Origin: an uncultured Bacilli bacterium
GTDB taxonomy: Bacteria > Bacillota_I > Bacilli_A > RF39 > UBA660
Assembly (NCBI GenBank): GCA_934095805.1
Contig: CAKOKV010000065.1
Coordinates: 1 to 5,695 of the forward strand
Direction: 5' to 3'
DNA length: 5,695 nt
This document shows positions 1 to 5,198 of this stretch, in pieces (the first letter of the stretch is position 1; every line of letters starts with the position of its first letter). Made by a program: the position numbers and the translations under genes. Under the pieces are notes generated by a model. It was not told the DNA's origin and did no database searches. It saw only the letters and a list, made by a program, of their open reading frames with translations.

Positions 1-409
1 TATCCTTAAAGAATCTTTCTATTTCTATTATTGCTTCTTCTTTACTGCCGGATCCATGAATTACATTAATACTTTTATCAGTGCCATATTTTCCCCTTAT
101 TGTTTCAGGCCCTGCAATCCTACTATCAGTTGGCCCTATCAACTTTCTAAATCTTTCAACAATGTTATCTCCTTCTAAAAGTAAAATTGCTACTTTATTA
201 GAAGTCATATAGTCAACAAGCTCCGGGAAAAATGGTTTATCTATCAAATGGGCATAATGTTCTTTTAAGATTTCTTTATCCAAATATTTCAGGTAAAAAT
301 CTTTAATAGTAAATCCTTCGTTGTAAATGGCCTCTATGATTTCATCTAAATACACCATTCCATCTGGCTTTACAATAGCAAGCGTCCTTTCTTTATTCTT
401 TGTTTTCAT
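1..409 (-). CDS. ndk: Nucleoside diphosphate kinase, C-terminus cut by window edge
   Basis: Cytosolic enzyme that moves the gamma-phosphate between nucleoside tri- and diphosphates through a phospho-histidine, balancing NTP and dNTP pools. The translated 136 residues cover nearly the whole family length (about 130-150), so only the last few residues are missing. Visible signatures are the N-terminal ERTLAIVKPDG (Lys14), Tyr52, Arg88, Thr94 and Arg105 in LIGPTDSR...TIRGKYG, and the active-site segment NVIHGSGS with Asn115 and catalytic His118; Glu129 is retained. The usual HGSDS is HGSGS here, one residue off the consensus, but all catalytic positions are present. The ATG at 409 follows a perfect AGGAGG (415-420) by 5 nt. 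It starts 18 nt after the pilin stop, so the two are probably cotranscribed. Its base composition is clearly richer in GC than the relaxase operon. The identification is firm; why it lies here is not known. Confidence 0.93.
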   Translation of the reverse strand, partial: MKTKNKERTLAIVKPDGMVYLDEIIEAIYNEGFTIKDFYLKYLDKEILKEHYAHLIDKPFFPELVDYMTSNKVAILLLEGDNIVERFRKLIGPTDSRIAGPETIRGKYGTDKSINVIHGSGSKEEAIIEIERFFKD

Positions 410-427
410 TCAAACCTCCTTCCAACC

Positions 428-676
428 TTATTTGGTTTTAAAACTATTAATTATTTGATCTTGCTTATTTTCTACTAAATCAAAATTTTCTTCACAATAA
501 CCCTTTCCTCTTTTATCTCCATCATGGTATTCTTGTCCAGATAATCCACATGATAATCTAGTAATCTGATCCATGAATTCATTCTTTAAAAAGAAGAACA
601 TCCCAATTATAAACGTTGAAATTATAGCTATTATTAATACATACTCCACTAATGTTTGACCTTTATTATTTAACAT
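428..676 (-). CDS. Flp-type (type IVb) prepilin-like small protein
   Basis: An 82-residue protein with the layout of a Flp/Tad pilin subunit. It has a short basic leader (MLNNKG), a predicted prepilin-peptidase site after Gly6, then QTLVEY, which puts Glu at +5 and Tyr at +6 of the mature protein, the hallmark of Flp pilins. A single hydrophobic helix follows at about residues 8-30, then a charged tail. Cys43 and Cys61 could form a disulphide loop outside the cell. Such subunits sit in the membrane and are assembled by a TadA-type ATPase; no tad or prepilin-peptidase gene lies in this window. A TadE-like pseudopilin is an alternative reading. The ATG at 676 is preceded by AGGAGT (681-686). 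A promoter ends near 728, giving a short leader, and ndk follows 18 nt downstream. Confidence 0.72.
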   Translation of the reverse strand: MLNNKGQTLVEYVLIIAIISTFIIGMFFFLKNEFMDQITRLSCGLSGQEYHDGDKRGKGYCEENFDLVENKQDQIINSFKTK

Positions 677-727
677 ATCTACTCCTATCTTTTACAACGT
701 GTTATAACATCATTCTATCCCAACTCC

Positions 728-757
728 ATTATATCACATTTCTACCGATTTCAGTAA
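728..757 (-). promoter_or_regulatory. Promoter of the pilin-ndk pair with shared TACTGAAATCGG box
   Basis: On the minus strand TGATATAAT gives an extended -10 (TATAAT at 733-728), with transcription expected to begin near 720, about 45 nt before the pilin ATG. No good TTGACA-type -35 is present. At that distance lies TACTGAAATCGG (756-745), identical to the box at the relaxosome promoter (3453-3442). The short leader also holds the 8-bp palindrome GTTATAAC (708-701), a possible operator. No terminator hairpin separates the relaxase stop (783) from this promoter, so read-through from the relaxosome operon is also possible. Confidence 0.7.
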
Positions 758-782
758 ATTTTTAGTCGTTTTGTTTTAATTT

Positions 783-2243
783 TTAGTATACTTTACTATT
801 TTCCTCATCAAACATCTCATAAAACTTCTCTGCTGCTTTTTCTTGTTCATATCCTAATCTGTCAAGTGCATTTAATATCTTACCTTTGTATGTCTTTTTC
901 GTAATTACATTTTTAATAATATTTACTTTATGTTTTTTAGTGGTTTTAATTTTTTTGTAATCGTTAATATAATTTTCATAAGCAATTTGCATTATTACAT
1001 CTTCAATATTAAAATCATTTTTATTTATTTTTTTAGAATAGTAATTTATATTATATAAAGCGTGATTCACGATAGCATTATAAATATAATTATCACTTTT
1101 ATCTAATTTTTCTTTAATCATTTTGTTTTCTGTTATTGATTCAAATCCTATGTCAGATATATTATTTCTTTTATCTATATCCATTAAAATATCATTTATT
1201 TTATCAATAGTCTTATAAATATTTTCCTTAACATTCTTAATTTCTTTTTCCTTAAATATATCCTTTTTTATATCTTTTGTTAGAGTTCTAATTTTATTCC
1301 CAATTTCATCTTTTGGCAAAGAATTATATTTAATATATTTTCTTTCCGTACTTCTTACTTGATTTAATAAAAAACCTAATCTTATTATTTTTTCTTCCAT
1401 TTCAATATCTTTAAGATTTCTTAAAGTAAAGTTTATACTTTTAGGATTAAAGTAAGATTTTAATTCATCAAACTCTTCTTCCAATTTAATTAATGTTGGT
1501 GTGTATAGCTTTTTTCTTTCTATTTCTAGAGTGGCTTGTCTTTTCAAAAAATTTCTTTCTTTATCGCCTATTTTTAGTTTTATTCTGTGCTCTAATTTAT
1601 TATATCTATTTCGGTAACATTTTCTTTTTTCTATCCAAGATATATGAAAATGATAATTATTATCCCTGTCAGAATGTAGTGCTACTATCCATTCTAAATT
1701 TTCTTTAGGATTTTCATATCCTGAATATGATAAAAACTTAGGTATCAAATTAACAGATATTTTCTTTTGAAGTTCCTTAATATCTATATGCTTATCTACA
1801 TATTCTTGATTAAACGACAAAACTGTCATTTGAATATTGCTATTTTCTACATATTTACACCATTTTTTTTGCATTGATAAAACCATATTATCATTTAAAA
1901 AAGAGCCATCTTTTAACATAGCCATTTCTTCTCTTTTCATTTTATTTTCTTCCATAACTTCTTCCGTTTTTTTTTCACCCATAAAATAATCAAATAATGA
2001 ATTAGTTTTTACTTTTGACATTTCTTTAATACTAATCTGAGCTTTCTCTTCATCTCTTGAATATTCATAAAAACCAGTAATATAATCATTTAATTTTTTT
2101 CTATATTCTTCTTTAGTTTTACACTGAATATATCTCCATTTGTTAGAGTTCTTAGCTTTCATATATAATCTTAAATTATTACTTGGATTATTAACAGCAT
2201 AATATGGATGAGTTATAAAAATTACTTTAGAATCTTCTATCAT
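783..2243 (-). CDS. MOB_L/MobP-type conjugative relaxase
   Basis: Relaxase that nicks one strand at oriT, stays bound to the 5' end through a tyrosine and leads the strand into the recipient. In its 486 residues the metal-binding three-histidine motif is HSDRDNNYHFH (His190, His198, His200, with Asp192, Asp194 and Asn195), preceded by a hydrophobic strand (WIVAL). This resembles the HxExDNxHxH-type motif of MOB_L relaxases such as that of pLS20. The catalytic tyrosine is expected near the N-terminus; Tyr27 in LRLYMKA is the best candidate by analogy, with Tyr14/Tyr15 as alternatives. Residues from about 230 to the end are lysine-rich and mainly helical, with no recognised helicase or primase domain. 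The ATG at 2243 has only a weak ribosome binding site and lies 5 nt after the upstream stop, suggesting translational coupling. It is the last gene of a four-gene operon headed by the putative oriT. The relaxase call is strong; the exact MOB subfamily is less certain. Confidence 0.87.
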   Translation of the reverse strand: MIEDSKVIFITHPYYAVNNPSNNLRLYMKAKNSNKWRYIQCKTKEEYRKKLNDYITGFYEYSRDEEKAQISIKEMSKVKTNSLFDYFMGEKKTEEVMEENKMKREEMAMLKDGSFLNDNMVLSMQKKWCKYVENSNIQMTVLSFNQEYVDKHIDIKELQKKISVNLIPKFLSYSGYENPKENLEWIVALHSDRDNNYHFHISWIEKRKCYRNRYNKLEHRIKLKIGDKERNFLKRQATLEIERKKLYTPTLIKLEEEFDELKSYFNPKSINFTLRNLKDIEMEEKIIRLGFLLNQVRSTERKYIKYNSLPKDEIGNKIRTLTKDIKKDIFKEKEIKNVKENIYKTIDKINDILMDIDKRNNISDIGFESITENKMIKEKLDKSDNYIYNAIVNHALYNINYYSKKINKNDFNIEDVIMQIAYENYINDYKKIKTTKKHKVNIIKNVITKKTYKGKILNALDRLGYEQEKAAEKFYEMFDEENSKVY

Positions 2244-2248
2244 AATTA

Positions 2249-2467
2249 TTAAAGTCTTTGAAGTAATAGTTCTATTTTTTCTAACACTCTACACATTATG
2301 CTTTTTAGTTCTATATCTTCATTATATTTAAGTATTCCAAGTTCCAATAATTCAATATATAGATCATTCTTAACTGTATAATCAAATTCTTTAACCATAA
2401 TATCTATTTTTTCATCTATCTCTTTTGGGATAGAAACACTTCTTCTTATTATTTCCTTTTTTATCAC
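2249..2467 (-). CDS. Small ribbon-helix-helix DNA-binding protein, likely relaxosome accessory
   Basis: A 72-residue protein with the ribbon-helix-helix (Arc/MetJ) pattern. It has a beta-strand of alternating residues IRRSVSIP (about 7-14), helix A (KEIDEKIDIMVKEF), a turn, helix B (NDLYIELLELGILKY), and a C-terminal helix ending in IELLLQRL that may mediate oligomerisation. Such proteins dimerise and bind direct or inverted repeats. Directly upstream of a relaxase the likely job is to bind oriT, help recruit the relaxase and possibly repress the operon. pLS20, a MOB_L plasmid, encodes two small RHH auxiliaries with its relaxase, and this layout looks the same. The start is GTG at 2467, supported by AAAGGGGG (2480-2473) 5 nt upstream; no ATG is available at the N-terminus. 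The relaxase starts 5 nt after the stop. Confidence 0.72.
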   Translation of the reverse strand: MIKKEIIRRSVSIPKEIDEKIDIMVKEFDYTVKNDLYIELLELGILKYNEDIELKSIMCRVLEKIELLLQRL

Positions 2468-2485
2468 ACTAACCCCCTTTAAAAA

Positions 2486-2806
2486 CTAATTTAACCAACT
2501 ACTATAATTTTTATTTTTTTCATTAAATTCTTTTAAACATTCATCTTTATTGATATCTTCGTTTATTGGAAATACCATATTAGCAAATATTTGCTCAAGC
2601 AACTTTTTATTTAAATTTTCTCTATATAATAATCTATTTAATTTATTATCTATTTCTATTATTTTTAACTCTAAATTTTCTTGATTATTTACCTCTTCAA
2701 TACATTTCTTTATTCCTACACTTTTTAATTTTATACCATTCTTTTTCATATAATTAAAAAGCATACTCTCTGTATGCCCACTTAAATCTATAGTATATCT
2801 GCTCAT
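2486..2806 (-). CDS. RHH-like auxiliary relaxosome protein with coiled-coil tail
   Basis: A 106-residue protein. The first 40 residues fit a ribbon-helix-helix fold: strand SRYTIDL, helix A (HTESMLFNYMKKNG) and helix B (SVGIKKCIEEVNN). Residues about 43-75 form a strongly amphipathic, probably coiled-coil helix (ELKIIEIDNKLNRLLYRENL), and the tail is acidic and low in complexity. This matches the general build of MobC/Aux proteins that bind oriT and assist the relaxase. The ATG at 2806 overlaps the previous gene's stop in an ATGA junction, so translation is probably coupled; its own ribosome binding site (AAAGAG) is weak. The next RHH gene starts 18 nt downstream. The function is inferred from fold pattern and position. 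Confidence 0.6.
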   Translation of the reverse strand: MSRYTIDLSGHTESMLFNYMKKNGIKLKSVGIKKCIEEVNNQENLELKIIEIDNKLNRLLYRENLNKKLLEQIFANMVFPINEDINKDECLKEFNEKNKNYSSWLN

Positions 2807-3207
2807 AATTTTTTCTCTTTATATTTTATAAAATTTTCAGTATAGCTTAAATTCTCAGTAAAATACCCACTATAAATAATGTTATTTATATTTCTTTCTA
2901 TGTGTTCAAAAATATCAAAATCAGCAAGCATATAATCATCTTCTATTGTTTTATAGTTTTTGTCTGACAATTCAATTTTTAAAATTGCTACAAAAGAATT
3001 TGGTAATATATTTTCTTCTCCTAATGCAGTAGTCTTAATATCACTTATTGCATATTTTTTTACTTTTTCATAATCTCTACTAACTCCGTAATTCCATACA
3101 TCTAATATATATTTATCTTCTATATTTAATATATCTTTATCATTCTTTCTTATTTTTTTCTTATCAAGTACATAGCCATTGATAAAGAAATATGCTATCT
3201 TTTTCAT
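2803..3207 (-). CDS. Protein of unknown function, first gene of the relaxosome operon
   Basis: A 134-residue protein that I do not recognise. It starts MKKIAYFFINGYVLD, probably a beta-strand rather than a membrane anchor because the hydrophobic stretch is short. It alternates predicted strands with charged loops, has an acidic patch at EDDYMLADFDIFEH (about 89-102) and ends in a lysine-rich tail. No signal peptide, zinc ligands or known nuclease motif is visible. The ATG at 3207 is well supported by GGGAGG (3219-3214), 6 nt upstream and the best ribosome binding site in the operon. It overlaps the auxiliary gene by 4 nt. Its position, first after the leader and promoter beside the putative oriT, suggests a role in the relaxosome or its regulation, but this is inference. 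Confidence 0.7.
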   Translation of the reverse strand: MKKIAYFFINGYVLDKKKIRKNDKDILNIEDKYILDVWNYGVSRDYEKVKKYAISDIKTTALGEENILPNSFVAILKIELSDKNYKTIEDDYMLADFDIFEHIERNINNIIYSGYFTENLSYTENFIKYKEKKL

Positions 3208-3418
3208 TCTTTTCCTCCCGTCTTTATTTTTTCTTTTTAATATTTATCTATATTAAGTTCAATAAAAAGCAACTAGTATATGTGCCATTCTCTTTAGTTG
3301 CTATTGTAATTTTATAGGTTAACCTAGTCTATTATCAACTGGTTTTAAACTCTTATTTTAAATTATCTCTAACCCACTTAATTATCACACCACACTTTTT
3401 TAAAGTTAGAGTGTCCAT
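3208..3418 (-). promoter_or_regulatory. Long 5' leader of the relaxosome operon with attenuator-like structure
   Basis: About 210 nt separate the promoter from the first ATG. In minus-strand order the leader holds CTCTAAC...GTTAGAG (7-bp stem), the 12-bp palindrome TAGGTTAACCTA, and an 8-bp stem AGCAACTA/TAGTTGCT followed by TTTTT. A short AGTTG before the palindrome can pair with CAACT of the last stem and would compete with it. This is the arrangement of a leader with conditional termination. A 21-codon frame (ATG at 3418, stop at 3353) begins almost exactly at the predicted transcription start, so it would be leaderless. No known riboswitch class is recognised. Confidence 0.45.
3264..3302 (-). 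terminator. Terminator-like hairpin inside the leader
   Basis: On the minus strand AGCAACTA (3302-3295) pairs perfectly with TAGTTGCT (3275-3268) across a 19-nt loop, followed by a run of T ending at 3264. Stem plus T-run is intrinsic-terminator-like, but the loop is large and the stem only partly GC, so it is probably inefficient or conditional. It lies about 55 nt before the first structural gene, where it could act as an attenuator. Confidence 0.5.
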
Positions 3419-3425
3419 ATATATC

Positions 3426-3453
3426 ATTATACCATATTTTCCCGATTTCAGTA
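3426..3453 (-). promoter_or_regulatory. Promoter of the relaxosome operon (extended -10)
   Basis: The minus strand reads TGGTATAATG, a perfect extended -10 (TATAAT at 3431-3426). No consensus -35 exists; instead TACTGAAATCGG (3453-3442) sits at the -35 distance, identical to the box before the pilin promoter. Between box and -10 the two sites also share an A-rich stretch, with a 1-nt spacing difference. The expected start is near 3418. The promoter lies about 35 nt from the putative nick motif, so relaxosome binding at oriT could repress it. Confidence 0.75.
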
Positions 3454-3501
3454 GATATTATTGTTTTTGCATATATTTAACTTCAACAGGATATGGGATG
3501 A

Positions 3502-3557
3502 CACCAAAAAGAGAAAAGCCTCTTATTTTATAAGAGCTTTCTCTTGTTTTTTTGGTG
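3502..3557. terminator. Large hairpin, probable bidirectional terminator
   Basis: A near-perfect hairpin with a 3-nt loop (3527-3529). On the minus strand GAGAAAGCTCTTAT (3543-3530) pairs with 3526-3511 apart from two single-base bulges. The outer CACC (3557-3554) and GGTG (3505-3502) also pair across A/T runs. Because it has T-runs after the stem on both strands it can end transcription either way, for example from the gene ending at 3716. It may also serve as the inverted repeat of the oriT next to the TATCCTG|T motif. Confidence 0.75.
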
Positions 3558-3564
3558 CAAATCT

Positions 3565-3584
3565 ATTTTCGCACTTGCGAAAAT
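3565..3584. repeat. Small perfect hairpin ATTTTCGC-ACTT-GCGAAAAT
   Basis: A perfect 8-bp inverted repeat with a 4-nt loop, 7 nt beyond the large hairpin. It has no T-run, so it is unlikely to be a terminator; a protein-binding site in the putative oriT is the more likely role. Its GC core stands out in otherwise AT-only surroundings. Confidence 0.6.
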
Positions 3585-3715
3585 GTGTATAATTATATGC
3601 AAAATATATGGCATTTTTATTAATTTAGATTATTATATAAAGAAAAATATATACTCACTTCTTATTTATTATTTAGTCATTCTATAATTATTATTAATGT
3701 ATCTATCTATGAATA

Positions 3716-4171
3716 TTATTCTTTTTTATTTTTATCTAAAACTATATTGTTGATATTTTTTGTTTCCATCTCTAAATAATAATTATCAATCTCATTAAGT
3801 TCTCTAATATATTCATTATTAGCTCTTTCTATTTCTCCTACAACAAGATTCAATTTATAATCTTTCTCTAAATCAGAAACTAGTTTTTTATGTTTTGTAT
3901 TTTTTACTATTCTTGTATCAGCAAATTCATAATCTACATAACTTACTTTTTTATTACTGGGGTTGTAATTAACACATACATTATTAAAACCAGTTTTATA
4001 TTTCAAATTAATAAATCTTATATTTTCTACTTCATTATTATTTAGATGTTCCACATCAAATTCAACTCCATAATGCTGTTTTATTAAATTTAATCTTTGT
4101 TTATATTTTAATTTTATTTTGTCCTTATCTGCTATTTTCTTCTTTATTATTTCTTCATTTTTATATTCCAA
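3716..4171 (-). CDS. Unrecognised charged protein cotranscribed with the primase
   Basis: About 151 residues with no family that I recognise. It is highly charged: a lysine-rich, probably helical N-terminal third (KKKIADKDKIKLKYKQRL), a middle part that looks beta-rich (FNNVCVNYNPSNKKVSYVDY) and a helical, asparagine-rich end (EYIRELNEIDNYYLEMETK). There is no signal peptide or membrane segment. The chosen start is TTG at 4171 because AAGAAGGTGAT (4187-4177) is an excellent ribosome binding site 5 nt upstream; an in-frame GTG at 4180 lies inside that site and is a less likely start. The gene overlaps the end of the primase by 11 nt, so translation is probably coupled and a role together with the primase in DNA processing is plausible but unproven. 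Confidence 0.7.
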   Translation of the reverse strand: MEYKNEEIIKKKIADKDKIKLKYKQRLNLIKQHYGVEFDVEHLNNNEVENIRFINLKYKTGFNNVCVNYNPSNKKVSYVDYEFADTRIVKNTKHKKLVSDLEKDYKLNLVVGEIERANNEYIRELNEIDNYYLEMETKNINNIVLDKNKKE

Positions 4172-5126
4172 TACTATCACCTTCTTTTTGTTTTTTTATA
4201 TAATTTAATATAGTTTCGTTAGTGTAGTCATAATTTTTCTTTAATAATTCTTTGTTATTAACAAGAGCCATATTTATATCTTTTACATTAGTTTCTACAT
4301 CAAAGTTAGCTATCAAAGATGTAGAAAAAGAATTGACATTTATTTTTTTTAATTCTTTTGTTAATTCATCACTTGCTTTTTTTCCTGCATAATCATTATC
4401 AAAAACAATAACGATTGTTCCATCATAATTATTTTCTTTAATTGTATGTATTAATGAATTTATGTTGCCTACACCATTTATACTTATAACTTTTACATTT
4501 TGATCAATTTCTTCTAATGATAAGGCATCTATTATTCCTTCTGTAACATAAACAAGTTCTTGATTATCTTCTATATATTTTTTATTCCAAATATCACTTT
4601 TTCCTCTACTTTTAAATTTATCATTATTAACTACACTTCTTGCAAAATAACAATGTTTATTTATTGGGAAAATTACTAGGTTTCTTTTTTCATCAAACCC
4701 AATATTATATTTATCAATTAATCTTTTATTTAGACCTCTTTGTTCTAAATAATTAGTTTTTTCTTTATTATTTACACAAATCTTGTAATAGTTAGTATAA
4801 TTAAATTCCCTATTATCCTCTGTTTCTATCGTCTTTCTTTCTTCTGGAACATAATCAAAATATATTTCTTTTAACTTGTTTAATTGTTCTTTAAATGTAG
4901 GCAAATTATAATCTAATCCAATTAAATCATATATATCATAACTAGCACCACAAGAAAAACATTTACAAATATTATACTTATTTGTAAACATCATACTAGG
5001 ATTGTTGTCTATGTGATTTGGATTTAAACAATGAAAAAATTTTTTTGGATTAGTTAAGTTATGATACTTTGAAAGATAGTCAAATAAATATGTTTTATAT
5101 TCAGCTATTATACTAATTTTTATCAC
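4161..5126 (-). CDS. Small CHC2-Toprim DNA primase
   Basis: A DnaG-like primase of mobile elements, making short RNA primers for replication or for complementary-strand synthesis after transfer. The 321 residues (counted from the GTG) begin with a CHC2 zinc-binding domain: Cys33-x4-His38 in HCLNPNHIDNNPSM and Cys56-x2-Cys59 in CKCFSCG. A linker with RGLNKRLIDKYNIGFD (130-145) follows, then the Toprim domain with Glu196 in VTEGIIDALS and Asp243/Asp245 in FDNDYAGKKA. It is about half the length of chromosomal DnaG and lacks the C-terminal helicase-binding domain, as usual for plasmid and phage versions. The start is unclear: GTG at 5126 sits within the ribosome binding site AAGGGGTGAT (5131-5122), while ATT at 5117 is spaced just like the start of the next gene. 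No strong promoter was found between the upstream terminator and this gene. The next gene overlaps its end. Confidence 0.88.
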   Translation of the reverse strand: MIKISIIAEYKTYLFDYLSKYHNLTNPKKFFHCLNPNHIDNNPSMMFTNKYNICKCFSCGASYDIYDLIGLDYNLPTFKEQLNKLKEIYFDYVPEERKTIETEDNREFNYTNYYKICVNNKEKTNYLEQRGLNKRLIDKYNIGFDEKRNLVIFPINKHCYFARSVVNNDKFKSRGKSDIWNKKYIEDNQELVYVTEGIIDALSLEEIDQNVKVISINGVGNINSLIHTIKENNYDGTIVIVFDNDYAGKKASDELTKELKKINVNSFSTSLIANFDVETNVKDINMALVNNKELLKKNYDYTNETILNYIKKQKEGDSIGI

Positions 5127-5139
5127 CCCTTTTACATAT

Positions 5140-5168
5140 AAAAAGATTAGTTGTGTTTCAAACTAATC
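5140..5168 (-). terminator. Intrinsic terminator after the HipA-like gene
   Basis: On the minus strand GATTAGTT (5168-5161) pairs perfectly with AACTAATC (5152-5145) around an 8-nt loop, followed by TTTTT (5144-5140). It lies 30 nt after the HipA-like stop and about 10 nt before the primase ribosome binding site, so primase expression needs read-through or a weak promoter overlapping the hairpin. Confidence 0.85.
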
Positions 5169-5198
5169 TCTCTAAAATATTATTTTAAAATTTTATTA

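Larger units (their letters stand above)
3465..3604 (-). other. Candidate origin of transfer (oriT)
   Basis: This gene-free region directly upstream of the relaxosome operon has the parts expected of an oriT. On the minus strand a long hairpin (3557-3502) is followed 14 nt later by TATCCTG (3493-3487) then T, which matches the P-type nick consensus YATCCTG|Y known from RP4-like origins; the nick would fall between 3487 and 3486. A smaller hairpin with an 8-bp stem lies at 3565-3584, and an exact 11-bp inverted repeat brackets the whole (3465-3475 and 3594-3604). RHH auxiliaries commonly bind such repeats. The nick motif is short and could be chance in one place of the window, but its position beside a hairpin and next to the relaxase operon supports it. 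The remaining stretch 3605-3715 is plain AT-rich DNA with no iterons or promoter seen. Confidence 0.55.
3465..3604. repeat. Outer 11-bp inverted repeat bracketing the putative oriT
   Basis: The plus strand carries TTTTGCATATA at 3465-3475 and its exact reverse complement TATATGCAAAA at 3594-3604. The arms are 118 nt apart, centred close to the large hairpin, and pairing fails on both sides beyond the 11 bp. They may be twin protein-binding sites; an AT-rich coincidence cannot be excluded. Confidence 0.5.

Noticed and set aside
1493..1708. 71-codon plus-strand frame rich in Phe, Leu and Tyr
   Set aside because: It is fully antisense to the relaxase gene across its histidine motif, has no ribosome binding site, and its hydrophobic composition follows from AT-rich antisense codons.
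1717..1724. TATCCTGA on the plus strand as a second nick-like site
   Set aside because: It lies inside the relaxase coding region, fails the final pyrimidine of the consensus and has no adjacent hairpin.
3528..3614. 28-codon minus-strand frame (ATG at 3614) running through both hairpins
   Set aside because: No ribosome binding site, it lies on the hairpins of the putative oriT, and the residues look like random AT-rich translation.
3605..3715. AT-rich stretch as a replication origin
   Set aside because: No iterons, DnaA-box-like sites or initiator gene were seen; low GC alone is typical of this whole region.
5128..5160. Possible promoter (TTGAAA, 17 nt, TATGTA) for the primase overlapping the terminator
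   Set aside because: The -10 is poor and would start transcription within the ribosome binding site; not convincing enough to annotate.
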